A program made the position numbers and the translations under genes. This document shows, one piece after another, positions 30,323-40,871 of a stretch of DNA of 64,000 nucleotides. The first letter of the stretch is position 1; every line of letters starts with the position of its first letter. The notes under the pieces were generated by a model that was not told where the DNA came from, made no database searches, and worked only from the letters and a program-made list of their open reading frames with translations. Where the stretch lies: positions 565,577 to 629,576 of the forward strand of contig NZ_CSTD01000002.1 of assembly GCF_001053185.1 (NCBI RefSeq), written 5' to 3'. The DNA is from Mycobacterium bohemicum DSM 44277. GTDB lineage: Bacteria; Actinomycetota; Actinomycetes; Mycobacteriales; Mycobacteriaceae.

Positions 30323-30997
30323 CTAGCCGGCGTACCGCGACAGCCGGGCCGACAGGTGCGGCACCAGCCCGCCGTCGGCGTCGACGCGCTCCTCGACGTA
30401 GGCCAGGTCGCCGCCGTCGACGATGCCGTAGAGCCGCTTGGCTCCCCCGACCAGCACGCCGGATCGGCTGCGGGCCAGCGCATCGGTCACCAGCTCCCAC
30501 GACGACTGGTTTCGTGGCCGGCCGTAGAACAATTCGACGTAGCCCGACGAGTGGGCGAGCAGCAGTTCGATCGCCTGGGATTCGGTCGGGTCGTCCGGGT
30601 CGTCGACGAAGCGCCAGAAGCCCGTCTCCCGCAGGCCCGGTTGATGGTATTCGCCCTTGTCGTCGAGCCGCCAGGACCGCGCTTCCCAGTTCAGGTAGTC
30701 GCCGCCGTCGTGGGAGACCACGATCTGCTGGCCGAATCGGTAGTCGCCGTCGTGTGCGCGGCCCTCGCCCTCACCGCGCCACACGCCGACCAGCGGCAGC
30801 AGGGCCAGCAGCGCATCGTGAAGGTTGGCCCCCTCGCGCAGGTTCGCGGTGTCGGCGGGAATGGGCAGGTCGTCGAAAGCGGGAATGTTGCGGGCGGCGG
30901 TCATCTTCGCGCGCTCGGCGGCCGCGGCCATGCGGTCGGATCCGGCGCCATCGCCCGAAGCAGCCGGGTCCGCCGTCGCGTCGGGTTCGGGGTTCAC
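30323..30997 (-). CDS. Nitrobindin-like haem protein / peroxynitrite isomerase, Rv0813c-like
   Basis: A 224-residue protein with a 10-stranded fatty-acid-binding-protein-like barrel (former DUF1794/THAP4-like). The family tag GVWRGEGEG is at residues 71-79, and the C-terminal [12 protein letters not shown] carries the His expected to bind haem. Known members bind ferric haem and isomerise peroxynitrite to nitrate. An acidic, probably disordered tail of about 45 residues precedes the barrel. The GTG start overlaps the stop of the upstream 32-residue peptide (GTGA), so translation is coupled to that gene. Confidence 0.88.
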   Translation of the reverse strand: MNPEPDATADPAASGDGAGSDRMAAAAERAKMTAARNIPAFDDLPIPADTANLREGANLHDALLALLPLVGVWRGEGEGRAHDGDYRFGQQIVVSHDGGDYLNWEARSWRLDDKGEYHQPGLRETGFWRFVDDPDDPTESQAIELLLAHSSGYVELFYGRPRNQSSWELVTDALARSRSGVLVGGAKRLYGIVDGGDLAYVEERVDADGGLVPHLSARLSRYAG

Positions 30998-31092
30998 GAT
31001 TCGTCGGTGATGAGCCGGTACAACGTGTACAGCGCGAACCAGGAAATCACCACGACCGACACGACCAGCAGGATCTCGAAGAACAGCACCAC
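30994..31092 (-). CDS. 32-residue single-helix membrane peptide
   Basis: Reading from GTG 31092 gives 32 residues: a short start VVLFFEILL, a hydrophobic helix through [16 protein letters not shown], and a polar tail RLITDES. The composition fits a single membrane helix with its tail in the cytosol. Its stop overlaps the start of the nitrobindin gene by four bases, and it lies inside the sulfurtransferase operon, so it is likely expressed. I know no function; a membrane tether or small regulatory subunit is speculation. The frame is clean and the overlap argues for a real gene. Confidence 0.65.
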   Translation of the reverse strand: MVLFFEILLVVSVVVISWFALYTLYRLITDES

Positions 31093-31139
31093 GGAGACGA
31101 GTCTATTCGTCCCGCGGGTGCCGGCGAGAACCGCCGCGG

Positions 31140-31442
31140 TCAGGCGACCTTGACGTCGACCTCGTGGATGCCGGCGCCGGACGGGGTGATGATGGCGTCG
31201 CCGTTGCCGATCCGGGACAGCGCCCGCAGCGTCCAGGATCCGGGCGCCGCGAAGAACCGGAACTCACCGGTCGCCGACGCGACCACCTCGGCGGTGAATT
31301 CGTCCGAGGAATCCAGCAAGCGGACGAACGCCCCACCCACCGTCTGCCCGTCGCGGTCCACGACGCGCCCGGTGATCACGGTTTCCTTCTCGAGATCGAC
31401 GCTGGCCGGCAGCGTCAGTCCTTGCTTCGGTGCAGAGCACAT
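31140..31442 (-). CDS. sseC2: DUF1416 sulfur-metabolism protein
   Basis: A 100-residue protein of the DUF1416 family, usually encoded right after a CysA2-type sulfurtransferase in actinobacteria (SseC in M. tuberculosis). It starts MCSAPKQGLTLPASVDLEKE and has a predicted beta-sandwich (TVGGAFVRLLDSSDEFTAEV, APGSWTLRALSRIGNGD), with a single conserved Cys at position 2. Its ATG lies directly after the cysA2 stop. A role in sulfur transfer is inferred from the constant pairing, not from a motif. Confidence 0.88.
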   Translation of the reverse strand: MCSAPKQGLTLPASVDLEKETVITGRVVDRDGQTVGGAFVRLLDSSDEFTAEVVASATGEFRFFAAPGSWTLRALSRIGNGDAIITPSGAGIHEVDVKVA

Positions 31443-31443
31443 A

Positions 31444-32286
31444 TCACTTTCCCAACTCGATCGGGGCACCCACCAGGGAGCCGTATTCTGTCCAACTGCC
31501 GTCGTAGTTCTTGACGTGTTGATGCCCGAGCAGTTCGCGCAGCACGAACCAGGTGTGCGACGAGCGCTCCCCGATCCGGCAGTACGCGATGGTCTCCTTG
31601 GAGTCGTCCAGGCCCGCTTCGGCGTAGATCCTGGCCAACTCCTCGTCGGACTTGAAGGTGCCGTCCTCGTTGGCCGCCTTGCTCCACGGGACGTTGATCG
31701 CGCCGGGGATGTGCCCCGGCCGCTGGCTTTGTTCCTGGGGCAGGTGCGCCGGCGCGAGGATCTTGCCGGAGAACTCGTCGGGGGAGCGCACGTCGACCAG
31801 GTTCTTGACGTTGATCGCCGCGATGACCTCGTCGCGGAACGCCCGGATGGAGTTGTCCGGGGCGGCCGCCACATAGGAGGTGGCGGGCCTGCTGACGGGC
31901 TCGCCGGACAGGGGCCGCCCGTCGAGCTCCCATTTCTTCCGGCCGCCGTCGAGCAGCTTGACCTTGTCGTGGCCGTACACCTTGAAGTACCAGTAGGCGT
32001 ACGCGGCGAACCAGTTGTTGTTGCCGCCGTAGAGGACCACGGTGTCGTCGTTGGCGATGCCGCGTTCGCTGAGCAGCTTGGAGAACTGCTGGGCGTCGAG
32101 GAAGTCGCGCTTGACCGGGTCCTGCAGGTCGTCGCGCCAGTCCAGCCTGATCGCGCCGGGGATGTGGCCGACGTCGTAGGCGCTGGTGTCCTCGTCGACT
32201 TCAACGAACACCACGTTCTCGGCTCCGGGATTCCTGAGATTGCTCTCGGCCCAGTCGGGGGTGACCAGGACGTCGGAGCGTGCCAT
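31444..32286 (-). CDS. cysA2: Thiosulfate sulfurtransferase (rhodanese), CysA2-type
   Basis: A two-domain rhodanese of 280 residues that moves sulfane sulfur, for example from thiosulfate to a thiol acceptor. The inactive N-terminal domain has DRNN-type changes, while the C-terminal domain holds the active-site loop IAYCRIGERSS with the catalytic Cys near residue 233. VDVRSPDEFSG marks the start of the second domain. It is the core of the minus-strand operon headed by the poly-Cys leader. Confidence 0.93.
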   Translation of the reverse strand: MARSDVLVTPDWAESNLRNPGAENVVFVEVDEDTSAYDVGHIPGAIRLDWRDDLQDPVKRDFLDAQQFSKLLSERGIANDDTVVLYGGNNNWFAAYAYWYFKVYGHDKVKLLDGGRKKWELDGRPLSGEPVSRPATSYVAAAPDNSIRAFRDEVIAAINVKNLVDVRSPDEFSGKILAPAHLPQEQSQRPGHIPGAINVPWSKAANEDGTFKSDEELARIYAEAGLDDSKETIAYCRIGERSSHTWFVLRELLGHQHVKNYDGSWTEYGSLVGAPIELGK

Positions 32287-32324
32287 GCGGGATTCCTTTC
32301 GAGGATGCTCGGTGCGGCCGGCGT

Positions 32325-32798
32325 TCAGCCGGGGTGCGGCCCCCGGCGCAGGCGCGCGACCAGGGGGTAGAGCTGGCAGCCCAGGCAGATGCCGAAGGCC
32401 GCATTGAGGAACGCGGCCACCAGCGCGGCCGCGGTGGCGATGACGCCCACGAGAAAGGCGCCGGTGGCGAATCCGGCGACGGCGACGAGCGCGAAGATCA
32501 GCCCGACCAGCTGGGCGAACTTGAGCGGCGCCACCGGTTCGCGCTCGGTGACCGGCCCCAGCCGGGGTGCCACGACGGTGGCGAACAGCCGTCCGTACGG
32601 GTGGCGGCGCGGCCCGCCGACCGCGCCGATGGCAAAGATCAGGGCCTGCACGCCGAGCAGGATCGCCGCCGCCGACGGGCTGGCTCCCGCGACGATCAGC
32701 GCGGCCACCAGCACTGCCGTGGTGACCCAGGCGGCGAACCGCGGCCCGCGCACGTCGACGACGTCGGGTTTGCCGGTGAAGGTGGTGGTGTTCGACAC
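32325..32798 (-). CDS. DUF4395 integral membrane protein
   Basis: A 157-residue protein with four hydrophobic segments (about 22-55, 75-95 and two between 95 and 145) ending in AAFGICLGCQLYPLVARLRR. The CLGCQ motif carries the two conserved Cys of DUF4395, a family regularly linked to rhodaneses and thioredoxins. It may pass sulfur or redox equivalents across the membrane, but that is inference. It is the first full gene after the poly-Cys leader and precedes cysA2 by 38 bp. Confidence 0.85.
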   Translation of the reverse strand: MSNTTTFTGKPDVVDVRGPRFAAWVTTAVLVAALIVAGASPSAAAILLGVQALIFAIGAVGGPRRHPYGRLFATVVAPRLGPVTEREPVAPLKFAQLVGLIFALVAVAGFATGAFLVGVIATAAALVAAFLNAAFGICLGCQLYPLVARLRRGPHPG

Positions 32799-32902
32799 GA
32801 TATTGCTCTCCTAGGTACGCCTATGCACGACATGGGGTGGGGAGGCATGCCACGGTGGAACGCCGAGGCTGCTCCGAGTGCTACGCAGAAGGGCGCGGCG
32901 AC

Positions 32903-32992
32903 TCAGCAGCTACAGCAACAGCAACAACCCGCGACGCGGCACAGATCGACTGCACGGCGCTTGGTGAGCGAGAGCTCAAGGCGGGCTGACAC
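32903..32992 (-). CDS. Poly-cysteine leader peptide (leaderless)
   Basis: A 29-residue ORF from GTG 32992: MSARLELSLTKRR, then AVDLCRVAG, five consecutive Cys, Ser and a final Cys before TGA. The Cys run sits at the very end, about 105 bp upstream of the DUF4395-cysA2 operon. This matches the known mycobacterial class of polycysteine leaderless short ORFs that act as cysteine-responsive attenuators: ribosomes stall on the Cys codons when cysteine is scarce and let transcription reach the sulfur genes. A -10 box at leaderless distance supports the start. Confidence 0.85.
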   Translation of the reverse strand: MSARLELSLTKRRAVDLCRVAGCCCCCSC

Positions 32993-32998
32993 GCGGCA

Positions 32999-33004
32999 AT
33001 CCTA
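32999..33004 (-). promoter_or_regulatory. -10 box of the poly-Cys leader and sulfur operon
   Basis: On the minus strand TAGGAT ends six bases before GTG 32992, the spacing of a leaderless mRNA whose first base is the start codon. A TTGACG lies farther upstream but its 14-base spacing is poor, so the -10 is the main evidence. Confidence 0.65.
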
Positions 33005-33020
33005 ACCAATGACCCGGTCG

Positions 33021-33437
33021 TCAAGCCAACAGAGGTGCCAGCGCGGACCGCAGATCGGCCGCCGTCGGGACGCCCGAGGAACGGTACCGCTGTCGCCCGC
33101 CGGCGTCGAAGATCAACGTGGTCGGCAGCGACAGGACCGAAAACCGCCGTGCCGAAGCAGGATTCGCGTCGAGGTCGACCTCGACGTGGGCGACGTCGCC
33201 CAGATCCTGACAGACCTGCCCGACGACCCGGCGAACCCGGTCGCAGGGTCCGCACCACGGTGCGCTGAAATGCACGACGGTCGGCCCGCTGCGGGACAGG
33301 CCCAGTTCGGCGGCGTCGGCCTCCCGGGCCGGTTCGTGCCCGACGTCCCGGACGGTTCCCGATCGGCGCGTCAACCACCAGCCGACGACGGTGGCCACCA
33401 GGACGGCTCCGACGACGGCGGCGATGGTCGTGGTCAT
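33021..33437 (-). CDS. thiX: Membrane-anchored thioredoxin-like protein, ThiX type
   Basis: A 138-residue protein with an N-terminal membrane helix (TIAAVVGAVLVATVVGWWL) and a thioredoxin domain carrying WCGPC in HFSAPWCGPCDRV, plus the cis-Pro in LSLPTTLIF. The active site should face the outside if the helix is a normal N-in anchor. It overlaps the upstream DUF2993 gene by four bases. Corresponds to Rv0816c. The poly-Cys leader promoter lies just downstream of its stop, so the sulfur operon starts independently. Confidence 0.87.
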   Translation of the reverse strand: MTTTIAAVVGAVLVATVVGWWLTRRSGTVRDVGHEPAREADAAELGLSRSGPTVVHFSAPWCGPCDRVRRVVGQVCQDLGDVAHVEVDLDANPASARRFSVLSLPTTLIFDAGGRQRYRSSGVPTAADLRSALAPLLA

Positions 33438-34246
33438 GACTGCTTAAACCCCTCCAGGGTCACGGTTACTCCCCGCGTGATGCCCTCGATGATGACGTCG
33501 GAGCCGCGCGCCCCCTCCGATGTCGGCGCGACGCCGAACGGAAGCCGCTGCCGGGGCATCCGGTGACGGAAGGCGCGCAGCACGTCTTCCCGCTTGTCGT
33601 CGGGGACCGGCTGGTTGGCCGTGTCCGGCCCGGTGAGGATGCCGGTCGGCGTGAACACCAGCGTCGCCTGGTCCTCGGGGGCGATGGAGAGATCGACCGA
33701 GACGCTGACCCGGTGGTCGAAGCCGGCCGACGTCGGGGTGCCGCTGAACACCAGCCCGTGGCTGTCGGAAATCCCGGATTCCGTGGTGCCACCGGTCGCG
33801 TCGTTGGTCTCACGCGGCGGCGCCTCGACCATCAGGTCGGTGATGCCCAGGTAGCGCCCCAGATGCATCGAGTCGATGATGATCCTGCTTTCCAATCTGC
33901 CGACCGGGAGCTTCGCGTCGGCCCTGACCAGCCACGACGCGTATCTGAGGTCCACCGAGTACATGGTGGCCTCGAGGGTGGCGGTGCCGACGGCGGCGTG
34001 CTCGACGGCGTTGGCCTTGATCTCCAGCTGGTTGTAGCGGCCGCGCATCGCCTGCGGGATGAACGGGAACGCCAGGATCGCCACGAAGGGATCCGAGCCG
34101 AGGTTTGCCGCCTTGCGGACGTTGGTCGACAACCGGTATTCGGCATAAATGCTGGTCCCGTAGTCGACCGCGACGGCGCCGACGACGAGGACCGCCACGG
34201 CGATCACGGCCGCCGCCCCCGCAATCAGCACTTTGCGCATGCGCAT
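33434..34246 (-). CDS. DUF2993 exported/membrane-anchored protein, Rv0817c-like
   Basis: A 270-residue protein with one N-terminal hydrophobic helix ([22 protein letters not shown], residues 6-27) and a long beta-rich domain of the DUF2993 (LmeA-like) type. LmeA-family proteins are periplasmic lipid-binding factors in lipoglycan assembly, so a cell-envelope role is possible. The frame runs open to 34339, but ATG 34246 ([10 protein letters not shown]) is the natural start. It overlaps thiX by four bases and is divergent from glnR. Confidence 0.84.
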   Translation of the reverse strand: MRMRKVLIAGAAAVIAVAVLVVGAVAVDYGTSIYAEYRLSTNVRKAANLGSDPFVAILAFPFIPQAMRGRYNQLEIKANAVEHAAVGTATLEATMYSVDLRYASWLVRADAKLPVGRLESRIIIDSMHLGRYLGITDLMVEAPPRETNDATGGTTESGISDSHGLVFSGTPTSAGFDHRVSVSVDLSIAPEDQATLVFTPTGILTGPDTANQPVPDDKREDVLRAFRHRMPRQRLPFGVAPTSEGARGSDVIIEGITRGVTVTLEGFKQS

Positions 34247-34366
34247 ATTGTGGCCCAGAATTCGACGGTGGCTCGCTTCGTGCCGCGAGGTGGCTACGCT
34301 CACACTTGCCGCCACATGGCGCCACAGCCCTGGTAGCACGTTATCGTTAGATGACCTGGCCGCTAA

Positions 34367-35734
<1,368 letters not shown>

Positions 35735-35786
35735 TGACGACGACGAGGTCGAGGAGGCGGCCCATCCCGATATCTCAGGAGGTCCG

Positions 35787-36611
35787 ATGACACTCGACAC
35801 CACTATCCGCGACGAAGACACGCTGGCGGCCCGCCACCGGACGATATGGGCGTTGGGCGACTACGCCCTGATGGCCGAGGAGGTAATGGCCCCGCTCGGG
35901 CCGGTGCTGGTCGCGGCCACGGGCATCGGCCCCGGCACGCGCGTGCTGGACGTCGCGGCGGGGTCGGGCAACATCTCGCTTCCCGCCGCACGGACGGGCG
36001 CCAGCGTTGTTTCCACCGACCTCACGCCGGAGTTGTTGCAGCGGTCGCAGGCCAGGGCGGTGGCGCAGGGGCTGACGCTCGACTACCGCCAGGCGAACGC
36101 CCACGCCCTGCCGTTCGGCGATGGCGAGTTCGACACGGTGATCTCGGCGATCGGCGTGCAGTTCGCGCCCGAGCATCAGCGCGCGGCGAGCGAGCTGGTC
36201 CGCGTCTGCCGGCCGGGCGGGCTGATCGGGGTGATCAGCTGGACACCGGAAGGGTTTTTCGGCCGGATGCTCGCCACCATCAGGCCCTACCGGCCGTGCC
36301 TCTCGCCGGCGGTGCCGCCCGCGGCGCTGTGGGGACGAGAGGGCTACGTCGCGGGGCTGCTCGGCGACCGGGTCGGCCGCTTCACGGCGCTGCGGGGCCA
36401 GCTGGAGGTGACCCGATTCGGCAGCGCCGAGGCCGTGCACGACTACTTCAAGAACCACTACGGGCCCACCATCGAGGCGTACGCGAACATCGGCCACAAC
36501 GGCGTGCTGGCGGCCGAACTCGACGCCCAACTCGTCGAACTCGCCGACCAGTACCTGACCGACGGCGTCATGCATTGGGAGTACCTGCTGGTCACCGCCG
36601 AAAGGCGGTGA
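35787..36611 (+). CDS. Class I SAM methyltransferase (Rv1405c/Rv1403c-like)
   Basis: A 274-residue methyltransferase, the same length as M. tuberculosis Rv1405c. Motif I is VLDVAAGSGNISLPAAR near residue 58, motif II STDLTPELL, and motif IV FDTVISAIGVQFAPEHQ. Start ATG 35787 follows an AGGAGG at ideal distance; the longer frame from 35661 covers the promoter. In M. tuberculosis this family flanks the MarR gene Rv1404 between priA and fmt, and the same set is found here inside mshD. Substrate unknown; the family is linked to acid/stress response through its MarR regulator. Confidence 0.88.
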   Translation: MTLDTTIRDEDTLAARHRTIWALGDYALMAEEVMAPLGPVLVAATGIGPGTRVLDVAAGSGNISLPAARTGASVVSTDLTPELLQRSQARAVAQGLTLDYRQANAHALPFGDGEFDTVISAIGVQFAPEHQRAASELVRVCRPGGLIGVISWTPEGFFGRMLATIRPYRPCLSPAVPPAALWGREGYVAGLLGDRVGRFTALRGQLEVTRFGSAEAVHDYFKNHYGPTIEAYANIGHNGVLAAELDAQLVELADQYLTDGVMHWEYLLVTAERR

Positions 36612-36628
36612 CCCGGGATCGAACGCCG

Positions 36629-37117
36629 CTAGAGTTCGCTGTCGGCGTCCAGGTGGACGTCGGGCTCGCCGCCGGCGGCGGTGAACGCCGTCAGTGCGCG
36701 CACCAACCCGTGGCGCTCCTGCGGTGGCATCTTCTCGACGAGGGCGGCGATCTCGGCGCGGCGGTGGGCGGTCACGCGGCGTACCACATCGCGCCCTCGC
36801 TTGGTCAGCGCGGCGAGCAACTCGCGCCGCGAGGTCGGGTGCGGCAACCGGTCGATCAGCCCGGCGGCCACCAGCCGGTCGACCATCCGCCCCGTCGCGG
36901 ACGGCTGCACGCCCAGCAGACCGGCCAGCGTGGCAAGGTTCACCGGACCGCGGTTGGACAGAATGACCAGGGTCCGGAACTGCGACATCGTGATCGTCTC
37001 GTCGACCTGCGCGATGGAACGCGCGGATACCGCCACCAGCAGGCGGGACGCCGTCAGCAATGCGTCGGTGATCGCGTCCAGCGACTCGTCGGCCGTCGTC
37101 GCATTGTCAGCAGCCAT
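36629..37117 (-). CDS. MarR-family regulator (Rv1404-like)
   Basis: A 162-residue winged-helix regulator. TMSQFRTLVILSNRGPVNLA leads into the recognition helix segment GVQPSATGRMVDRLVAAGLI (about residues 70-90) and the wing PHPTSRRELLAALT. By its neighbours it is the counterpart of Rv1404, which controls the adjoining methyltransferase genes. It is convergent with the methyltransferase here (17 bp apart), consistent with the Rv1404-Rv1405c pair copied in reverse. A palindrome lies just upstream of its start. Confidence 0.88.
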   Translation of the reverse strand: MAADNATTADESLDAITDALLTASRLLVAVSARSIAQVDETITMSQFRTLVILSNRGPVNLATLAGLLGVQPSATGRMVDRLVAAGLIDRLPHPTSRRELLAALTKRGRDVVRRVTAHRRAEIAALVEKMPPQERHGLVRALTAFTAAGGEPDVHLDADSEL

Positions 37118-37175
37118 CGCGCCCCCTCCTCGTGGCCCCTTTCCGGGCCGTCGCGGGCCAAAGAGGTGAAAGTGT

Positions 37176-37208
37176 AACAGTCCTCTAGTGTCGTAATCAG
37201 TGACTGTT
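37176..37208. promoter_or_regulatory. Inverted repeat before the MarR gene, likely operator
   Basis: AACAGTC (37176-37182) and GACTGTT (37202-37208) are a perfect seven-base inverted repeat separated by 19 bases, about 60 bp upstream of the MarR start, in a locally AT-rich zone. Autoregulation is the natural reading, and the site also belongs to the transferred segment. Confidence 0.5.
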
Positions 37209-37249
37209 TCCTACGTAGACTATCGCCGCGGGCACGTACGGCGTAGCCC

Positions 37250-37950
<701 letters not shown>

Positions 37951-38064
37951 GCTCAGCGCCGGAGGGCGCATCGGCGCATAATTTCCCCGTGACTTGGCAA
38001 CCTCCCCTGGGGAGATGACCGGCGGCGCCCGCGTGCGCCGGAATGTGTCGGGGAAGCGAGATTC

Positions 38065-39189
38065 GTGAGGCTGGTGGGGGAGTGCCGGGCGCTGGCCCCG
38101 GCGACGTTGATCGCGGCGTTGGTCGTCGTGATGTCTGCCGGGGCAACGATGGCCTGCGGGACCGGCGCCACCCGCCGCGGTGCTTCTGTCACGGCCGCGG
38201 GGGCCGCCGCCTGTGGCGGCAAGAACCACCTGAGGGCGGAGGGATCGACCGCCCAGCAGACCGCGATGCTGGCGTTCAACCAGGCCTGGGGCAAAAGCTG
38301 CCCGGGCAAGGATGTCACGTACGTGCCGACCGGGTCGGGCGCCGGGCGCGAACAGTTCATCGCCGGTCACGTCGACTTCGCGGCGTCGGACTCGCCACTG
38401 GTCGCCGACCAGATCGGTCCGGCCGCGGCGCGCTGCGATCAGAACCCGGCGTGGGACCTTCCGGTCGTGTTCGGCGCCATCGCAATGGTGTACAACCTGC
38501 CGGGGGTTCCCGCACTGACCCTCAGCGGCGACGCCCTGGCCGAGATCTTCAGCGGCCGCATCACGGTCTGGAGCGACCCGATACTGGTGGCGCTCAACCC
38601 CGGCGTTGCGCTGCCCGCAACCAAGGTCCAGCCCGTCTACCGGTCCGATTCCTCAGGGACCACCGACAACCTGCAGAAATACCTGACGATCGCCGCCCCG
38701 CAGAGCTGGTCCAAGGGGGTGGCGACCGAATTTCTCGGCGGTGTCGGGCAGGGCGCCCCCAAGCCGGATGGCGTCATCGGGGCCGTGCGAGCCACCCCGG
38801 GCGCGATCGGATACGTCGACAGGGGCTCCGCGGACCGGGCCGCCATGCCCTACGCCCGGATCGCCACGGGCGGCGGCGTCACCCCCCTCACCGGCGACAC
38901 GGCCGCCAGGGCGGTCAGCGCCATCAGGTTCGTGGCCGACGGTAACGACCTGGTGCTGGACCTGGATTCGGTGTACGGCTCGCAGGACCCGGGCGCGTAC
39001 CCGCTGATGCTGGCCGGCTACGACATCGTCTGCTCGAAGGGCTACGACGCCGACACCGCCGGTGCGATCAAGTCGTTCCTCGCGTCGGTCGCCGGCAACG
39101 GGCAGACCGCCCTGTCGCCGGCCGGTTACGTTCCGCTGCCCGATAATGTCAAGGAACGACTGGTTGCGGCCATCGACGCGATGCAGTGA
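38065..39189 (+). CDS. pstS: Phosphate ABC transporter substrate-binding lipoprotein
   Basis: Periplasmic-face phosphate receptor of 374 residues. Its signal ends in a lipobox-like ATMAC with the lipid-bearing Cys near residue 31. The mature domain has EGSTAQQTAMLAFNQAW, PTGSGAGREQFIAGHVDFAA and YRSDSSGTTDNLQKYL, which hold the phosphate-binding Ser/Asp/Arg groups of PstS. Start GTG 38065. phoT follows 165 bp later. pstC and pstA are not in this cluster, so the permease must come from another pst locus. Confidence 0.91.
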   Translation: MRLVGECRALAPATLIAALVVVMSAGATMACGTGATRRGASVTAAGAAACGGKNHLRAEGSTAQQTAMLAFNQAWGKSCPGKDVTYVPTGSGAGREQFIAGHVDFAASDSPLVADQIGPAAARCDQNPAWDLPVVFGAIAMVYNLPGVPALTLSGDALAEIFSGRITVWSDPILVALNPGVALPATKVQPVYRSDSSGTTDNLQKYLTIAAPQSWSKGVATEFLGGVGQGAPKPDGVIGAVRATPGAIGYVDRGSADRAAMPYARIATGGGVTPLTGDTAARAVSAIRFVADGNDLVLDLDSVYGSQDPGAYPLMLAGYDIVCSKGYDADTAGAIKSFLASVAGNGQTALSPAGYVPLPDNVKERLVAAIDAMQ

Positions 39190-39353
39190 CGACGCTTCGG
39201 GGGCCGGGACGACGGTGGGCGCCGGCCGGGTTATCACCCTCCGGTTGTGGGCTGCTCGCCAAAGCCTCATTCTGGTCATCGCCCCGTCCGGGGCGGGGCA
39301 CGTAGATTGCGGGCATCGTTGGCACCGAGAAGTTTGTAGGCAGGAGCGATCAA

Positions 39354-40130
39354 GTGGCCAAGCGGCTGGACCTCAAGAACGTCAACATCTTCTACGGGTC
39401 GTTCAAGGCCGTCGCGGACGTGACGTTGTCCATTCTGCCCCGCAGCGTGACCGCGTTCATCGGCTCGTCGGGCTGCGGCAAGACGACCGTCCTGCGCACG
39501 CTGAACCGGATGCACGAGGTGGTCCCCGGCGGCCGCGTCGAGGGCAGCGTGCTGCTGGACGACGAAGACATCTACGGCCCCGGTGTCGACCCGGTCGGCG
39601 TGCGGCGCGCGGTCGGCATGGTGTTTCAGCGGCCGAATCCATTCCCCGCCATGTCGATTCGTGACAACGTGGTGGCTGGGCTGAAGCTGCAGGGGATGCG
39701 CAACCGCACGCTGCTCGACGAGACGGCCGAGTACGCCTTGCGCGGCGCCAACCTGTGGGACGAGGTCAAGGACCGGCTGGACAAGCCCGGGGGTGGATTG
39801 TCGGGCGGCCAGCAGCAGCGCCTATGCATCGCGCGGGCCATCGCCGTGCAGCCCGACGTGTTGCTCATGGACGAGCCCTGCTCGGCGCTCGACCCGATCT
39901 CGACCATGGCCATCGAAGACCTGATCAGCGAGCTCAAGCAGGACTACACCATCGTCATCGTGACCCACAACATGCAGCAGGCCGCGCGGGTCAGCGACTA
40001 CACGGCGTTTTTCAACCTCGAGGCCACCGGGAAGCCCGGCCGGCTCATCGAGGTCGACGACACCGAGAAGATCTTCTCCAACCCGTCCCAGAAGGCCACC
40101 GAGGACTACATCTCCGGTCGCTTCGGCTAG
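39354..40130 (+). CDS. phoT: Phosphate ABC transporter ATPase (PstB/PhoT)
   Basis: ABC ATPase of 258 residues energising phosphate import. Walker A is [11 protein letters not shown] near residue 40, signature [14 protein letters not shown] near residue 150, and Walker [14 protein letters not shown] near residue 170. The phosphate-subfamily phrase [16 protein letters not shown] is present. Start GTG 39354 (MAKRLDLKN). It is followed convergently by phoY2, the PhoU-like regulator that normally restrains Pst and the SenX3-RegX3 response. Confidence 0.95.
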   Translation: MAKRLDLKNVNIFYGSFKAVADVTLSILPRSVTAFIGSSGCGKTTVLRTLNRMHEVVPGGRVEGSVLLDDEDIYGPGVDPVGVRRAVGMVFQRPNPFPAMSIRDNVVAGLKLQGMRNRTLLDETAEYALRGANLWDEVKDRLDKPGGGLSGGQQQRLCIARAIAVQPDVLLMDEPCSALDPISTMAIEDLISELKQDYTIVIVTHNMQQAARVSDYTAFFNLEATGKPGRLIEVDDTEKIFSNPSQKATEDYISGRFG

Positions 40131-40152
40131 GCCCCGGACCGGGGGCTGGGGC

Positions 40153-40815
40153 TCAGGTGGGCCGGCTCTCGTCGTCGGGCAGGCTGCCCGTCGCCTGGAA
40201 GATGACGCGCCGCGCCACCTCCACGGCGTGGTCGGCGAAGCGCTCGTAGAAACGTCCCAGCAGCGTCACGTCGACCGCGGCCGCCACCCCGTACTTCCAT
40301 TCGCGGTCCATCAGCACCGAGAACAAGTGCCGATGCAGATCGTCCATGGCGTCGTCTTCTTCGCGGATCCGGGCGGCCTTCTCCGGGTCGCGCGACAGCA
40401 CGACCTCTTGCGCGCTGTTACCCAATTCGACTGCGACACGACCCATTTCGGCGAAATATCCGTTGACCTCTTCGGGCAGCGCGTGCTGGGGATGCCGCCG
40501 ACGCGCGATCTTGGCGACGTGTAGGGCCAGCGCGCCCATCCGGTCGATGTCGGCCACCATCTGGATGGCGCTCACGATCGACCTGAGATCACCGGCCACC
40601 GGGGCCTGCAGCGCCAGCAGGACGAAGGCGCTCTCTTCGGCCTGGGCGCTCAGCCGCGCGATCTTCTCGTGATCGGAGATCACCTGTTCGGCCAGCACCA
40701 GATCGGCCTGCAGCAGGGCCTGCGTTGCCCGCTCCATCGCGATCCCGGCCAGCCCGCACATCTCGCCGAGCCGCTCAGACAACTCCGAGAGCTGCTCGTG
40801 GTACGCGGTCCGCAT
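40153..40815 (-). CDS. phoY2: PhoU-family phosphate signalling protein
   Basis: A 220-residue all-helical protein of two PhoU repeats. Metal-binding acidic patterns are visible as [12 protein letters not shown] and [17 protein letters not shown], the latter matching the E/DxxxD repeat motif. PhoY proteins link Pst transport to SenX3-RegX3 and affect persistence in mycobacteria. It is convergent with phoT with 22 bp between, as with Rv0820-Rv0821c. Cytosolic. Confidence 0.94.
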   Translation of the reverse strand: MRTAYHEQLSELSERLGEMCGLAGIAMERATQALLQADLVLAEQVISDHEKIARLSAQAEESAFVLLALQAPVAGDLRSIVSAIQMVADIDRMGALALHVAKIARRRHPQHALPEEVNGYFAEMGRVAVELGNSAQEVVLSRDPEKAARIREEDDAMDDLHRHLFSVLMDREWKYGVAAAVDVTLLGRFYERFADHAVEVARRVIFQATGSLPDDESRPT

Positions 40816-40871
40816 ATCGCCAAGCCTACGTTCTTCCCGGCGAAAACGGGCGCCGGAGCGGCGAAAGGCCG

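Noticed and set aside
30155..31153. Open frame on the plus strand starting in the leader-like element and running across the nitrobindin gene
   Set aside because: Most of it is antisense to a conserved gene; only the first codons might matter for a coupled micro-ORF.
35787..37117. Interpreting the insert in mshD as an IS element or transposon
   Set aside because: It contains no transposase and no terminal inverted repeats; its ends are fragments of fmt and priA, which identify it as a chromosomal segment.
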